Shown here: positions 33,626 to 43,251 of the stretch, piece after piece | How positions within the stretch are numbered: the first letter of the stretch is position 1 | How the letters are laid out: each line of letters begins with the position of its first letter | Source: Marinobacter maroccanus | GTDB lineage: Bacteria > Pseudomonadota > Gammaproteobacteria > Pseudomonadales > Oleiphilaceae | Direction: 5' to 3' | Length of the DNA stretch: 64,000 nt | Assembly (NCBI RefSeq): GCF_002933275.1 | Contig: NZ_PSSX01000005.1 | Coordinates: forward strand, 124,001-188,000 | The notes under the pieces: generated by a model | The model's database searches: none | Told to the model about the DNA's origin: nothing | The model's input: the letters and a program-made list of their open reading frames with translations, nothing else | Program-made: the position numbers and the translations under genes

Positions 33626-35735
33626 AGTTCCCGGCGCCACCTTGTCTCGAGACAACCGCTGGCGACACATTGCATTCGCTCGCCGTAGCCTGCTGATCCT
33701 TTTTGTGCTGGGGCAGACAGCCGTAGCCAGCTACTACCTGCTCTGGGTGCTTCCATACCATGGAGGGACCTGGCTTGAACTGGGTATGACCGCACTGTTT
33801 GCCATTCTTTACGCATGGATTGCGGTCGGTTTCTGGACGGCGGTATTCGGTTTTGTGCTGCGCCTCACCGGTGGCGACCGCCATGGGCTGTTGCGACGCC
33901 ATACTCCGGAAGCCCTTGCCGCTACGCCGCTGGCAAAAACGGCCATTTTGCTGCCGATATACCATGAACCGGTGCAGTGGACCCTGAGCGGACTGAAAGC
34001 GGTGTACAGGGACATTGAACGAACAGGCAGGATTGAGCATTTCGAGTTCTATATTCTCTCGGACAGCCGTGATCCGGATGTCTGGCTGGAGGAGCAGCGG
34101 CGGTGGCATGAGCTCGCCCGAGAGCTGGGCGCAGAGGGTAGGCTGTTCTATCGTCGGCGTCCGGTGAATCTCAATTACAAGAGCGGAAATGTCGCAGACT
34201 TTCTCCGGCGTTGGGGGCGCCGGTGCAAGTATATGGTGGTACTTGATGCCGACAGTCTGCTCAGCGGCGATACGGTTGTTCGCATGGTGCAACTGATGGA
34301 ACGGGAACCCGGTTTCGGCATTCTGCAAACCAATCCGACCATCATCAACGGGAAATCACTGTTTGCTCGTGTTCAACAGTTTGCCAATCGGTTCTATTCA
34401 ACGTTGTTCGCTACGGGCCTGGCCGCGATTCAGATGGGCGACGCCGCTTTCTGGGGGCACAACGCGATCCTCCGAATCGAACCCTTCATGAAGCATTGTG
34501 GTTTGCCCAAACTGGGCGGATTCGGCATTTTTGGTGGCCCGATCATGAGCCACGATTTTGTCGAGGCAGCCTTCATGGGCAGGGCGGGATACGAAGTCTG
34601 GCTCGAGACAGGGCTTGGCAACAGCTTTGAGGAATCTCCTCCCACGCTGGCTGATGAACTGTCCCGAGACAACCGCTGGGCCAAGGGCAATCTCCAGCAT
34701 CTTTGGGTGATGTTTCGTGAGCCGGGACTGCGCTTTGCTCACCGGATGGCATTTCTCAATGGGGTAATGGCGTACCTCGCATCCCCACTGTGGTTCGCCT
34801 TCCTTGTTTTGACCACTTTAGAGGCGGCCAGGATGACGCTGGCTCCAATCGAGTACTTTCCAGAAGGCCACCAGGGGCCGTTCCCGCTGTGGCCGGAATG
34901 GCGGCCGGACTGGGCCCTGGTGCTGGCGTTAAGCACATTCGCTCTGCTGTTCCTGCCCAAATTCCTGGCCATTCTTGATGCTGTTCTCCACCGTTACACC
35001 CGGGAGTTTGGAGGATTCCTTCGGCTATTTGCCAGTGTGTTGCTGGAGATAGTGATCTCGATCCTGTTGGCACCGGTAAGAATGTGGGCACACAGCCGTT
35101 ATGTTGTGGCAGCGTTGCTCAATTTGTCGCTTTCCTGGTCTGGCCAGAACCGCACGGAGGAAACAACCTGGCGGCAGGCGCTGGTTACGCAGTTTCCCGG
35201 AATGCTCGTTGGTGGCTGCTGGTCGGCGTTTGCATTGAGCCTGGATAAACTGTTTTTCCTCTGGTCATTGCCAGTTGCCATTCCGTTGTTGGTGGCGGCT
35301 CCAACCGCCGTTTATCTGAGCAGAATCGGGCCGGGCAGCGTACTAAAGGTCTGGGGCCTCTTGAGAATACCGGAGGAACGCGAGCCTCCATTGCCATTGC
35401 TGGATGATGCGCGCACTTTTCGTTCGGAGCCCGTTTGCGATTCCGTATGGAGCCCCTTTGAACAGGCCGTTCTCAATCCCGGCCTGAACCGGTTACACAG
35501 GGCTCTGGCAAAAGATCACCGCAGAGGTACGCGGAGCGAAGCGCTCATGGCAGCCGTTGACCGCTGCCTTGAGAACGGACCCGCGATGATGAGTCGCGCC
35601 GAACTGAGTGGCCTGGCTCGAGACAGCCAGTCCCTGGCTGATCTGCACAACGGCGCCTGGCGTGCACCTGAGCGGAGCTACTGGGGCCAATGCATCACCC
35701 GCAGAATTCATGAGCAGGCTTCCGGGCAGGAATAA
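33618..35735 (+). CDS. opgH: Membrane glucosyltransferase OpgH
   Basis: OpgH polymerises the beta-glucan backbone from UDP-glucose at the inner membrane. ATG 33618 gives 705 aa, shorter than E. coli OpgH (847 aa). About two helices precede a large cytosolic GT2 domain: LLPIYHEPVQWTLSGLKAVYRDIERTG, VVLDADSLLSGD (near residue 208), FFGGPIMSHDF and the processive-type DELSRDNRWAKGNLQH. Several C-terminal helices follow. It overlaps the 94 aa gene and is followed by the opgD-like gene, so all are probably one operon with opgG. Confidence 0.93.
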   Translation: MAEVPGATLSRDNRWRHIAFARRSLLILFVLGQTAVASYYLLWVLPYHGGTWLELGMTALFAILYAWIAVGFWTAVFGFVLRLTGGDRHGLLRRHTPEALAATPLAKTAILLPIYHEPVQWTLSGLKAVYRDIERTGRIEHFEFYILSDSRDPDVWLEEQRRWHELARELGAEGRLFYRRRPVNLNYKSGNVADFLRRWGRRCKYMVVLDADSLLSGDTVVRMVQLMEREPGFGILQTNPTIINGKSLFARVQQFANRFYSTLFATGLAAIQMGDAAFWGHNAILRIEPFMKHCGLPKLGGFGIFGGPIMSHDFVEAAFMGRAGYEVWLETGLGNSFEESPPTLADELSRDNRWAKGNLQHLWVMFREPGLRFAHRMAFLNGVMAYLASPLWFAFLVLTTLEAARMTLAPIEYFPEGHQGPFPLWPEWRPDWALVLALSTFALLFLPKFLAILDAVLHRYTREFGGFLRLFASVLLEIVISILLAPVRMWAHSRYVVAALLNLSLSWSGQNRTEETTWRQALVTQFPGMLVGGCWSAFALSLDKLFFLWSLPVAIPLLVAAPTAVYLSRIGPGSVLKVWGLLRIPEEREPPLPLLDDARTFRSEPVCDSVWSPFEQAVLNPGLNRLHRALAKDHRRGTRSEALMAAVDRCLENGPAMMSRAELSGLARDSQSLADLHNGAWRAPERSYWGQCITRRIHEQASGQE

Positions 35736-35799
35736 GTATCTGGCTAAAGGAGCCGGACGCCGAAGCCGGAGACAGGAGCCCAAAAAGGAGAGGGTCACG

Positions 35800-37389
35800 A
35801 TGGTGGATCGACGATCACTGGTCAAGGCGTTGGCTGGAATCATAGGGGCCGGCTTCCTGCCGTTAGCGTCCCTGGTAAAGGGTGCCGGAATTCAACCGGT
35901 ATCTGGCAGCAGGCCCCGCGATTTCAGCTACGCCTGGCTCAAGGGCCGCGCCCGGGCGCTGGCAGCCGAGGCGTATGTGTCCCATGAAGGTGAATTGCCC
36001 CAATCCCTGAAAAATCTCTCCTGGGACGACTACCAGGCCATTGCTTTCCGCGCAGATAAGGCGCTTTGGCAAGACGACGATACCGCTTTCCAGATTCAGC
36101 TCTTCCACCTTGGGCTGTATTTCCAGCAACCCGTAAAAATCCACGAAGTAATCGATGGCCAGGCCAACGAACTCGCGTATCGACAGGACCTGTTCCGATA
36201 CAGCGGAGAACAGCCGCTGGGCGATCTGCCGGAAGACCTCGGCTATGCCGGCTTTCGGGTTCATTACCAGAACAACTTTGCCCTGGATCTGGCCGCCTTC
36301 CTGGGCGCCAGCTACTTCCGGGCGGTGGGCTCGGAGATGCAGTACGGCCTGTCGGCCAGAGGCCTGGCCATTGATACCGGGATGAATCGGGAGGAGGAAT
36401 TTCCTCGTTTCTCGGAGTTCTGGCTGGAGAAGCCGGCACCGGGTAGCCAGGTCCTCCGGGTCTGGGCTCTACTGGATTCGCCCAGCACCACCGGCGCCTA
36501 CGCGTTTGTGCTCGACCCCGGGCGCAACATGGTGATGGATGTCTATGTCGCGCTGTATCCCCGAGGCGAAATCACCCGGGCAGGCATCGCGCCGCTGACC
36601 AGCATGTACCAGGTGGGTGAAAATAACGATCGCATGGGCTACGACTGGCGGCCGGAAATACACGATTCAGACGGCCTGGCCATACGCAACGGCAGCGGCG
36701 AGTGGTTGTGGCGGCCATTGGTGAATCCCGCCAATCTCCGGTTCAACAGTTTCCAGGATAACAACCCCGTCGGCTTTGGCCTGTTGCAGCGGGACAGGAA
36801 TTTCGACCACTACCAGGATGACGGTGTGTTTTATGATCGTCGGCCCAGCCTCTGGGTGGAGCCCCGCGGAGAATGGGGGCGGGGCAGCGTTGACCTGGTG
36901 GAAATCCCCACCGTGGATGAAACCTTCGATAACATCGTTGCTTTCTGGCACCCGAAAGAACCTCTGTTGCCGGGTCGGGAGTACCTATACAGCTACCGTC
37001 TGCACTGGGGCGCGCAAGCTCCGTTACGGCCCTATGAGTTGGCCACGGTGCAAGCAACCCGGACGGGGCTGGGCGGTGTTGTGGGCCAGAAACGGACCTA
37101 CTTTTCATGGCGTTTTGCTGTTGATTTCGCCGGTGGCGCCCTGGAGATGCTCAGCAAGAATGCGGATGTAGAGCCCGTCATCAGTGTGAGCAGGGGAGAG
37201 GTCGAAATCACGTCCGCCCGACCATTGTCTGCAATCGGCGGCTATCGGGCCATGTTTGACCTGGTGCCGGACGACACCGTTGGGCCTATCAATATTCGCC
37301 TGTATCTCAGGCTGGGCGGCGAGGCGCTTACGGAAACCTGGCTTTATCAGTACACCCCGCCACCGGTCGCTGAACGACAGCTCTATTAA
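35800..37389 (+). CDS. opgD: Glucan biosynthesis protein OpgD (Tat-exported OpgG paralogue)
   Basis: A 529 aa MdoG-family protein paralogous to the opgG product, with shared motifs RAVGSEMQYGLSARGLAIDTG, PLTSMYQVGENN, HDSDGLAIRNGSGEWLWRPL and GFGLLQRDRNF. The N-terminus DRRSLVKALAGIIGAG is a twin-arginine signal, the feature that separates OpgD from Sec-exported OpgG. ATG 35800 has AAGGAGAGGG upstream. In E. coli opgD lies apart from opgGH; here all three are adjacent. Confidence 0.9.
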   Translation: MVDRRSLVKALAGIIGAGFLPLASLVKGAGIQPVSGSRPRDFSYAWLKGRARALAAEAYVSHEGELPQSLKNLSWDDYQAIAFRADKALWQDDDTAFQIQLFHLGLYFQQPVKIHEVIDGQANELAYRQDLFRYSGEQPLGDLPEDLGYAGFRVHYQNNFALDLAAFLGASYFRAVGSEMQYGLSARGLAIDTGMNREEEFPRFSEFWLEKPAPGSQVLRVWALLDSPSTTGAYAFVLDPGRNMVMDVYVALYPRGEITRAGIAPLTSMYQVGENNDRMGYDWRPEIHDSDGLAIRNGSGEWLWRPLVNPANLRFNSFQDNNPVGFGLLQRDRNFDHYQDDGVFYDRRPSLWVEPRGEWGRGSVDLVEIPTVDETFDNIVAFWHPKEPLLPGREYLYSYRLHWGAQAPLRPYELATVQATRTGLGGVVGQKRTYFSWRFAVDFAGGALEMLSKNADVEPVISVSRGEVEITSARPLSAIGGYRAMFDLVPDDTVGPINIRLYLRLGGEALTETWLYQYTPPPVAERQLY

Positions 37390-37401
37390 TTGACTGCAGC
37401 T

Positions 37402-37498
37402 ATTGTAAACAATCCAGGAGTCAATTTAGCCAATATTGTTGACAATATGACCTCTCGGGCGTAGCTTTGCACAAAATAACCTGGGTTTTGTTGACAAA
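37402..37498 (+). promoter_or_regulatory. Three TTGT-N2-ACAA operators and promoter of the prp operon
   Basis: Three perfect palindromes share the core TTGT-N2-ACAA: ATTGT-AA-ACAAT (37402-37413), ATATTGT-TG-ACAATAT (37433-37448) and TTTGT-TG-ACAAA (37487-37498). They are exactly placed upstream of the GntR/FCD regulator gene; this core is typical of operators for that regulator group. The second contains TTGACA (37439-37444), a perfect -35; the best -10 at 17 bases is the weak TAGCTT. The third ends 3 bases before the ATG and takes the place of a ribosome site. Confidence 0.75.
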
Positions 37499-37500
37499 CT

Positions 37501-38181
37501 ATGTCTGAGTTACTGTCTCCTACCTACACCCGTGCCGACGAGGCTTTCGATTGTCTGCAAACGGCGATCGTGAAAGGCGAACTGGCACCGGGCGAAAAAA
37601 TCGGCGAACTGGAACTGTGCTCCCGGTTCGATCTCACCCGCGGCCCGCTTCGGGAAGCACTGGGCCGCCTTGAGTCTCGCGGCCTTCTGGTGCGTCGCCC
37701 CCATGCCGGCGTCAAAGTGGTTTCAGTCAGCGCCTCCGAGCTGATGGAGCTCTACCGCATACGTGAAGTCATGGAAGGTCTGGCCGCCCGCCAGGCAGCC
37801 GAGCGCATGACGGATCAGGAAATCGCCGATCTCCAGGCCACCCTCGATACCCACGAACGCATGATCGACGAAGCCCAGGGCCAGGCCTATTACCAGGCCG
37901 AAGGCGACTACGACTTCCACCACAGAATCGCCACCGGCAGCCGCAACACCAAACTTGCCCAGATGCTGCTGGGTGATCTTTATTACATGGTACGGATGTA
38001 TCGCTACCGTCTTAGTACCTCCACCGGGCGCCCCCAGCGTGCTCTCGGTGAACACCGCCGTATCGTCGAGGCCATCGCCCAGCGCGACGGCGAACTCGCC
38101 GAATTTCTGATGAAACGCCATATCAACGCAGCAAGACAGAACATCGAGAAAAAGATCGAGGAAGGCGAACTAACCATCTAA
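37501..38181 (+). CDS. GntR-family (FCD) transcriptional regulator of the prp operon
   Basis: A 226 aa regulator. The N-terminal winged helix-turn-helix (about residues 10-75) includes GELAPGEKIGELELCSRFDLTRGPLREALGRLESRGLLVRRPHAGVKVV, typical GntR. The FCD ligand domain (about 80-215) has metal-binding His and Asp candidates (DYDFHHRIA, EHRRIVEAI). In Pseudomonas relatives a GntR gene heads the same prpBC-acnD-prpF set, so this probably senses a propionate-derived metabolite such as methylcitrate. The ATG is directly preceded by an operator and lacks an obvious ribosome site. Confidence 0.9.
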   Translation: MSELLSPTYTRADEAFDCLQTAIVKGELAPGEKIGELELCSRFDLTRGPLREALGRLESRGLLVRRPHAGVKVVSVSASELMELYRIREVMEGLAARQAAERMTDQEIADLQATLDTHERMIDEAQGQAYYQAEGDYDFHHRIATGSRNTKLAQMLLGDLYYMVRMYRYRLSTSTGRPQRALGEHRRIVEAIAQRDGELAEFLMKRHINAARQNIEKKIEEGELTI

Positions 38182-38263
38182 CGTAGGTCGGATTAGCCGC
38201 AGGCGTAATCCGACAAAAAATCAGAACCCGTAGGTCGGATTAGCCGCAGGCGTAATCCGACAG
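38182..38263. repeat. Two REP-like palindromes between prpR-like gene and prpB
   Basis: Direct copies at 38182-38216 and 38229-38263, both with the centre CCGCAGG between GTCGGATTA and TAATCCGAC arms. They share orientation and are 12 bases apart. The first starts one base after the regulator stop; the second ends 30 bases before the prpB ATG. Confidence 0.93.
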
Positions 38264-38293
38264 CAAGAATCCAAAAGAGAAGAGGCCAACACC

Positions 38294-39181
38294 ATGTCCA
38301 ACAAACTCAGCCCCGGCGCCCGCTTCCGCAAGGCGCTCAAAGAAAACCAGCCCTTGCAGATTGTCGGCACCATCAACGCCTACGCCGCCATGATGGCCGA
38401 TAAAGTCGGCCACCAGGCCATTTACCTTTCCGGTGGCGGCGTCGCAAACGCCTCCTATGGTCTGCCGGATCTGGGCATGACCTCCATGAACGACGTGGTC
38501 GAGGACGTTCGCCGCATTACTGCAGCTACCGACGTCCCGCTGCTGGTGGATATCGATACTGGCTGGGGGGGCGCCTTCAACATCGCCCGCACCATCCGCG
38601 AAATGGAACGTGCCGGTGCTGCAGCTGTCCACATTGAGGACCAGGTTGCCCAGAAGCGCTGTGGTCATCGCCCGAACAAGGAAATCGTGTCCCAGGAAGA
38701 AATGGTCGACCGCATCAAGGCCGCCGTCGATGCCCGTGAAGACGAAGATTTCTTCATCATGGCTCGTACCGACGCCTTCCAGAAAGAAGGTCTCGAAGCC
38801 GCCATCGAGCGCGCCAAGGCCTGCATCGAAGCCGGCGCCGACGGTATCTTTGCAGAAGCGGTTACGGAACTTGAGCACTACAAGGCCTTCTCGGAAGCCC
38901 TGGACGTGCCCATCCTGGCCAACATCACCGAATTTGGTGCCACACCCTTGTACAACCGCAAGGAACTGGCCGAAGCCGGCGCCGACATGGTTCTGTACCC
39001 ACTCAGCGCCTTCCGCGCCATGAACAAGGCCGCCCTGACGGTTTACCAGAACATCCTGGAGAAGGGCGACCAGAAAGACGTGGTTGATCTGATGCAGACC
39101 CGTATGGAGCTTTACGATTTCCTGAACTACCACGATTTCGAGCAGAAGCTGGACCAGCTGTTCCAGCAGAGCAAAGGTTAA
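38294..39181 (+). CDS. prpB: 2-methylisocitrate lyase PrpB
   Basis: PrpB splits 2-methylisocitrate into pyruvate and succinate, the last step of the methylcitrate cycle. The 295 aa TIM-barrel product has the superfamily catalytic motif KRCGH at residues 121-125 (Cys123). The Mg-site region is [11 protein letters not shown], and substrate loops are [18 protein letters not shown] and [11 protein letters not shown]. The length is as expected. It is flanked on both sides by REP-like pairs, and prpC follows. Confidence 0.97.
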   Translation: MSNKLSPGARFRKALKENQPLQIVGTINAYAAMMADKVGHQAIYLSGGGVANASYGLPDLGMTSMNDVVEDVRRITAATDVPLLVDIDTGWGGAFNIARTIREMERAGAAAVHIEDQVAQKRCGHRPNKEIVSQEEMVDRIKAAVDAREDEDFFIMARTDAFQKEGLEAAIERAKACIEAGADGIFAEAVTELEHYKAFSEALDVPILANITEFGATPLYNRKELAEAGADMVLYPLSAFRAMNKAALTVYQNILEKGDQKDVVDLMQTRMELYDFLNYHDFEQKLDQLFQQSKG

Positions 39182-39189
39182 TGAGGTTT

Positions 39190-39275
39190 GTTGGATTACG
39201 CCTTCGGCTAATCCAACCTACAAAAATTCCGGCATCAATTATGTAGGTCGGATTAGGCGAAGCCGTAATCCGACA
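39190..39275. repeat. REP-like pair between prpB and prpC
   Basis: Copy one (39190-39221) is a variant with TTGGATTA and TAATCCAA arms, a compensated change that preserves pairing. Copy two (39243-39275) has the standard arms around GGCGAAGCC and lies in the opposite orientation. The compensated base pair argues that the hairpin itself is kept by selection or by a shared ancestor. Confidence 0.92.
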
Positions 39276-39305
39276 CCCCAAACAAGATAACGATGGGAGA
39301 CAACA

Positions 39306-40436
39306 ATGGCTGAAGCAAAAAAACTTAGCGGCGCAGGCCTCCGTGGCCAGGTAGCTGGTGAAACCGCCCTGTGTACCGTTGGCCAGAGCGGCGCGGGCCT
39401 GACCTACCGCGGCTACGACATCGCCGACCTGGCTGAGAAAGCTCAGTTTGAAGAGATCGCCTACCTGCTGCTGCGCGGCAAACTGCCAAACCGTCAGGAA
39501 CTGGATGCCTACAAGAAAAAGCTCCAGAGCCTGCGCGGCCTGCCTGCTGCCCTGAAAACCGTGCTTGAGCAGATCCCCAAAGACGCGCACCCGATGGACG
39601 TGATGCGTACCGGCTGCTCCATGCTGGGCAACCTGGAAACCGAAGAAGATTTCAGCGAGCAGGACGACAAGATCGATCGCATGCTGGCGGTGTTCCCGTC
39701 CATCATCACCTACTGGTACCGCTTCGCCCACGAAGGCGTTCGGATTGAGACCGACAGCGATGTGGACTCCATCGGCGGCCACTTCCTGGAGCTGCTGCAC
39801 GGCAAGAAGCCCAGCGAACTCCACGAGCGCGTGATGAACGTGTCTCTGATCCTGTACGCAGAGCACGAATTCAACGCCTCCACATTTACCGCCCGCGTTT
39901 GTGCCTCCACCTTGTCTGACATCCACAGCTGTGTGACCGGCGCCATCGGTTCTCTGCGCGGTCCTCTGCACGGTGGTGCCAACGAGGCAGCCATGGCCCT
40001 GATCCAGAAGTTCAAGACGCCGGAAGAGGCCGAAGAAGGTCTGATGGGCATGCTTGAGCGGAAAGAGAAAATCATGGGCTTCGGCCATGCGATCTACAAA
40101 GAGTCCGACCCGCGCAACGCCATCATCAAGCAGTGGTCGAAGAAGTTGGCGGAAGAAGTGGGCGATACCGTGCTGTACCCGGTATCCGAGCGCTGTGAAG
40201 CCGTTATGTGGCGCGAGAAGAAGCTGTTCTGTAACGCCGACTTCTTCCACGCATCTGCCTATCACTTCATGGGCATTCCGACCGAACTGTTCACCCCGAT
40301 CTTCGTAATGTCCCGGGTATCCGGCTGGACCGCCCACGTGAAAGAACAGCGCGAGAACAACCGCATCATCCGTCCAAGCGCCGATTACACCGGCCCGGCG
40401 GATTCGAAGTGGGTGCCGATCGACGAACGGCCGTGA
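39306..40436 (+). CDS. prpC: 2-methylcitrate synthase PrpC
   Basis: PrpC joins propionyl-CoA and oxaloacetate to 2-methylcitrate. The 376 aa product is a short-form citrate synthase with LSGAGLRGQVAGETALCTVG at the N-terminus. The catalytic set is His in LHGGANEAAM (about residue 222), His261 in GFGHAIYK and Asp312 in DFFHASAYHFMGIP. The neighbouring prpB and acnD genes favour methylcitrate over citrate synthase. Confidence 0.96.
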   Translation: MAEAKKLSGAGLRGQVAGETALCTVGQSGAGLTYRGYDIADLAEKAQFEEIAYLLLRGKLPNRQELDAYKKKLQSLRGLPAALKTVLEQIPKDAHPMDVMRTGCSMLGNLETEEDFSEQDDKIDRMLAVFPSIITYWYRFAHEGVRIETDSDVDSIGGHFLELLHGKKPSELHERVMNVSLILYAEHEFNASTFTARVCASTLSDIHSCVTGAIGSLRGPLHGGANEAAMALIQKFKTPEEAEEGLMGMLERKEKIMGFGHAIYKESDPRNAIIKQWSKKLAEEVGDTVLYPVSERCEAVMWREKKLFCNADFFHASAYHFMGIPTELFTPIFVMSRVSGWTAHVKEQRENNRIIRPSADYTGPADSKWVPIDERP

Positions 40437-40453
40437 ATTAACCAAGCCCTGAG

Positions 40454-40621
40454 TGTCGGATTACGCCTTCGGCTAATCCGACCTACGGGTTAGCGCCATG
40501 CTCCAAGTAGGTCGGATTAGGCGAAGCCGTAATCCGACAAGTTTTCGCAAGTCGGATCAGCCCAGGCCGTAATCCGACAATCTTTATGTAGGTCGGATTA
40601 GCCTACGGCGTAATCCGACAA
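40454..40621. repeat. Cluster of four REP-like palindromes between prpC and acnD
   Basis: Copies at 40454-40487 (one orientation), then 40507-40540, 40551-40580 and 40588-40621 in the other. The third is degraded: it has lost the GTAGG flank and reads GTCGGATCA on one arm. The cluster fills nearly the whole 207-base gap, and no separate promoter for acnD is visible. Confidence 0.92.
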
Positions 40622-40643
40622 AACCAGAATCAGGGTATCGACC

Positions 40644-43241
40644 ATGAACACCGAATACCGCAAACCGTTACCAGGCACCGACCTGGACTACTTCGATACC
40701 CGCCAGGCCGTGGAAGACATCCAGGCCGGCGCGTACGACAAACTCCCGTACACCTCCAAAATCCTGGCGGAACAACTGGTTCGCCGCTGTGATCCGGAGA
40801 TGCTCACGGACTCACTCAAACAGCTGATCGAACGCAAGCGCGACCTGGACTTTCCCTGGTACCCTGCCCGCGTGGTGTGCCACGACATTCTGGGCCAGAC
40901 AGCCCTGGTCGATCTGGCGGGTCTGCGTGACGCCATCGCTGAGAAGGGCGGTGATCCTGCAAAGGTCAACCCGGTTGTTCCGACCCAGCTGATCGTGGAT
41001 CATTCCCTGGCCGTTGAGCACGCCGGTTTCGAAAAAGACGCGTTCGAGAAGAACCGTCAAATCGAAGACCGCCGCAACGACGACCGGTTCCACTTCATCA
41101 ACTGGACCAAGACCGCGTTCAAGAACGTCGACGTGATTCCGCCCGGCAACGGCATCATGCACCAGATTAACCTGGAAAAGATGTCCCCGGTGGTTCAGAA
41201 CCGCGACGGTGTCGCTTTCCCGGATACCTGTGTAGGCACGGACAGCCACACGCCGATGGTCGACGCCCTGGGCGTTATTTCCGTGGGCGTGGGTGGCCTG
41301 GAAGCAGAGAGCGTTATGCTGGGCCGTGCGTCCATGATGCGCCTGCCGGATATTGTTGGCGTAGAACTGACTGGCAAACTGCAGCCGGGTATCACCGGTA
41401 CCGATATGGTACTGGCCATCACCGAGTTCCTGCGTAAGGAGCGCGTGGTTGGCGCCTACCTGGAGTTCTACGGTGAAGGCGCTGACAGCCTCACAGTAGG
41501 CGATCGTGCCACCATCTCCAACATGACCCCGGAATACGGTGCCACCGCCGCGATGTTTTACATCGACGGCCAGACCATCGACTACCTGAAACTGACCGGT
41601 CGTGAAGACGATCAGGTCGCCCTGGTGGAGGAATACGCCAAAGAGACAGGTCTCTGGGCCGACAGCATGAAAAACGCGGAATACGAGCGTGTGCTGAAGT
41701 TCGACCTGTCCAAAGTGACCCGTACACTGGCTGGCCCCTCCAACCCTCATGCGCACCTGCCGACATCCGAGCTGGCAGAGCGCGGCATTGCCGGTGAGTG
41801 GGAACAGGAAGAGGGCAAGATGCCGGATGGCGCCTGCATCATCGCTGCCATCACCAGCTGCACCAACACCAGCAACCCCCGCAATATGGTGGCTGCCGGC
41901 CTGATCGCCCGCAACGCCAATAAGCTGGGGCTGACTCGCAAGCCCTGGGTGAAAACCTCCCTGGCGCCGGGCTCCAAGACGGTCAAGATGTACCTGGAAG
42001 AAGCCAAGCTGCTGCCAGAGCTGGAGAAACTCGGTTTCGGCGTAGTGGCCTTCGCCTGCACCACCTGTAACGGCATGAGTGGTGCACTGGACCCGGAAAT
42101 CCAGAAGGAAATCATCGACCGGGATCTCTACTCAACAGCGGTACTTTCCGGTAACCGGAACTTCGACGGCCGGATTCACCCCTATGCCAAGCAGGCGTTC
42201 CTGGCGTCGCCGCCGCTGGTGGTCGCCTATGCGATTGCAGGCACTATCCGTTTCGACATCGAGAAAGATGCCCTGGGCTACGACAAAGACGGCAACCCCG
42301 TCACCCTGAAGGACATCTGGCCGGACGATGCGGAAATCGATGCTATCGTGAAATCCAGCGTGAAGCCGGAACAGTTCCGCAGCACCTACATCCCGATGTT
42401 CGACATCACCCGGGATGCCCAGGCCAACACCAACCCGCTGTACGAGTGGCGTCCGCAGAGCACCTATATCCGTCGTCCGCCTTATTGGGAAGGTGGCATG
42501 GTGGGTGAGAAAACCCTCAAGGGCATGCGCCCGCTGGCGGTGTTGCCGGACAACATCACCACCGACCATCTGTCGCCCTCCAACGCGATCCTGATGAACA
42601 GTGCGGCCGGTGAATACCTGCACAAGATGGGCGTGCCGGAGGAAGACTTTAACTCCTACGCCACCCACCGGGGTGACCACCTGACGGCCCAGCGTGCCAC
42701 CTTCGCCAACCCGAAACTGTTCAACGAAATGGTCCGGGACGAAAACGGCAACGTGAAGCAGGGCTCCCTGGCGCGGATCGAGCCGGAAGGCAAGGTCACC
42801 CGTATGTGGGAAGCCATTGAAACCTACATGGAGCGCAAGCAGCCGTTGATCATCATTGCCGGTGCCGACTACGGTCAAGGCTCCTCCCGCGACTGGGCCG
42901 CCAAGGGCGTTGCCCTGGCCGGTGTAGAAGCCATCGTGGCTGAAGGTTTCGAGCGGATTCACCGTACCAACCTGATCGGTATGGGCGTGATGCCCCTGCA
43001 GTTCGAGGAAGGCACTACCCGTAACACCCTGGCCATCGACGGCACGGAAACCTACGACGTGGAAGGCACCCCGGCACCCCGCGCTGAGCTTACGCTGGTA
43101 ATCCACCGGAAAAACGGCAGCACCGAGCGCATTCCGGTTATCTGCCGCCTGGATACCGCTGAAGAAGTGTCTATCTACAGCGCAGGTGGTGTGTTGCAGC
43201 GGTTTGCGGAGGATTTCCTGCAGTCCGAAGGGGCGGCGTAG
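40644..43241 (+). CDS. acnD: Fe/S-dependent 2-methylcitrate dehydratase AcnD
   Basis: AcnD, an aconitase-family 4Fe-4S enzyme (865 aa), dehydrates 2-methylcitrate to an isomer of 2-methylaconitate that needs PrpF. The cluster cysteines are in AAITSCTNTSNP (near residue 406) and FACTTCNGMSG (near 472-475). The C-terminal swivel domain has YGQGSSRDWAAKGVALAGV with the substrate-binding Ser-Arg. Position between prpC and prpF separates it from AcnA. Confidence 0.95.
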   Translation: MNTEYRKPLPGTDLDYFDTRQAVEDIQAGAYDKLPYTSKILAEQLVRRCDPEMLTDSLKQLIERKRDLDFPWYPARVVCHDILGQTALVDLAGLRDAIAEKGGDPAKVNPVVPTQLIVDHSLAVEHAGFEKDAFEKNRQIEDRRNDDRFHFINWTKTAFKNVDVIPPGNGIMHQINLEKMSPVVQNRDGVAFPDTCVGTDSHTPMVDALGVISVGVGGLEAESVMLGRASMMRLPDIVGVELTGKLQPGITGTDMVLAITEFLRKERVVGAYLEFYGEGADSLTVGDRATISNMTPEYGATAAMFYIDGQTIDYLKLTGREDDQVALVEEYAKETGLWADSMKNAEYERVLKFDLSKVTRTLAGPSNPHAHLPTSELAERGIAGEWEQEEGKMPDGACIIAAITSCTNTSNPRNMVAAGLIARNANKLGLTRKPWVKTSLAPGSKTVKMYLEEAKLLPELEKLGFGVVAFACTTCNGMSGALDPEIQKEIIDRDLYSTAVLSGNRNFDGRIHPYAKQAFLASPPLVVAYAIAGTIRFDIEKDALGYDKDGNPVTLKDIWPDDAEIDAIVKSSVKPEQFRSTYIPMFDITRDAQANTNPLYEWRPQSTYIRRPPYWEGGMVGEKTLKGMRPLAVLPDNITTDHLSPSNAILMNSAAGEYLHKMGVPEEDFNSYATHRGDHLTAQRATFANPKLFNEMVRDENGNVKQGSLARIEPEGKVTRMWEAIETYMERKQPLIIIAGADYGQGSSRDWAAKGVALAGVEAIVAEGFERIHRTNLIGMGVMPLQFEEGTTRNTLAIDGTETYDVEGTPAPRAELTLVIHRKNGSTERIPVICRLDTAEEVSIYSAGGVLQRFAEDFLQSEGAA

Positions 43242-43251
43242 CCTGAAGAAA

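Noticed and set aside
39003-40445. Long minus-strand open frame (480 codons) opposite prpC
   Set aside because: It lies wholly against a well-conserved citrate-synthase-family gene, its protein is low in recognisable motifs, and GC-rich third positions produce such antisense frames.
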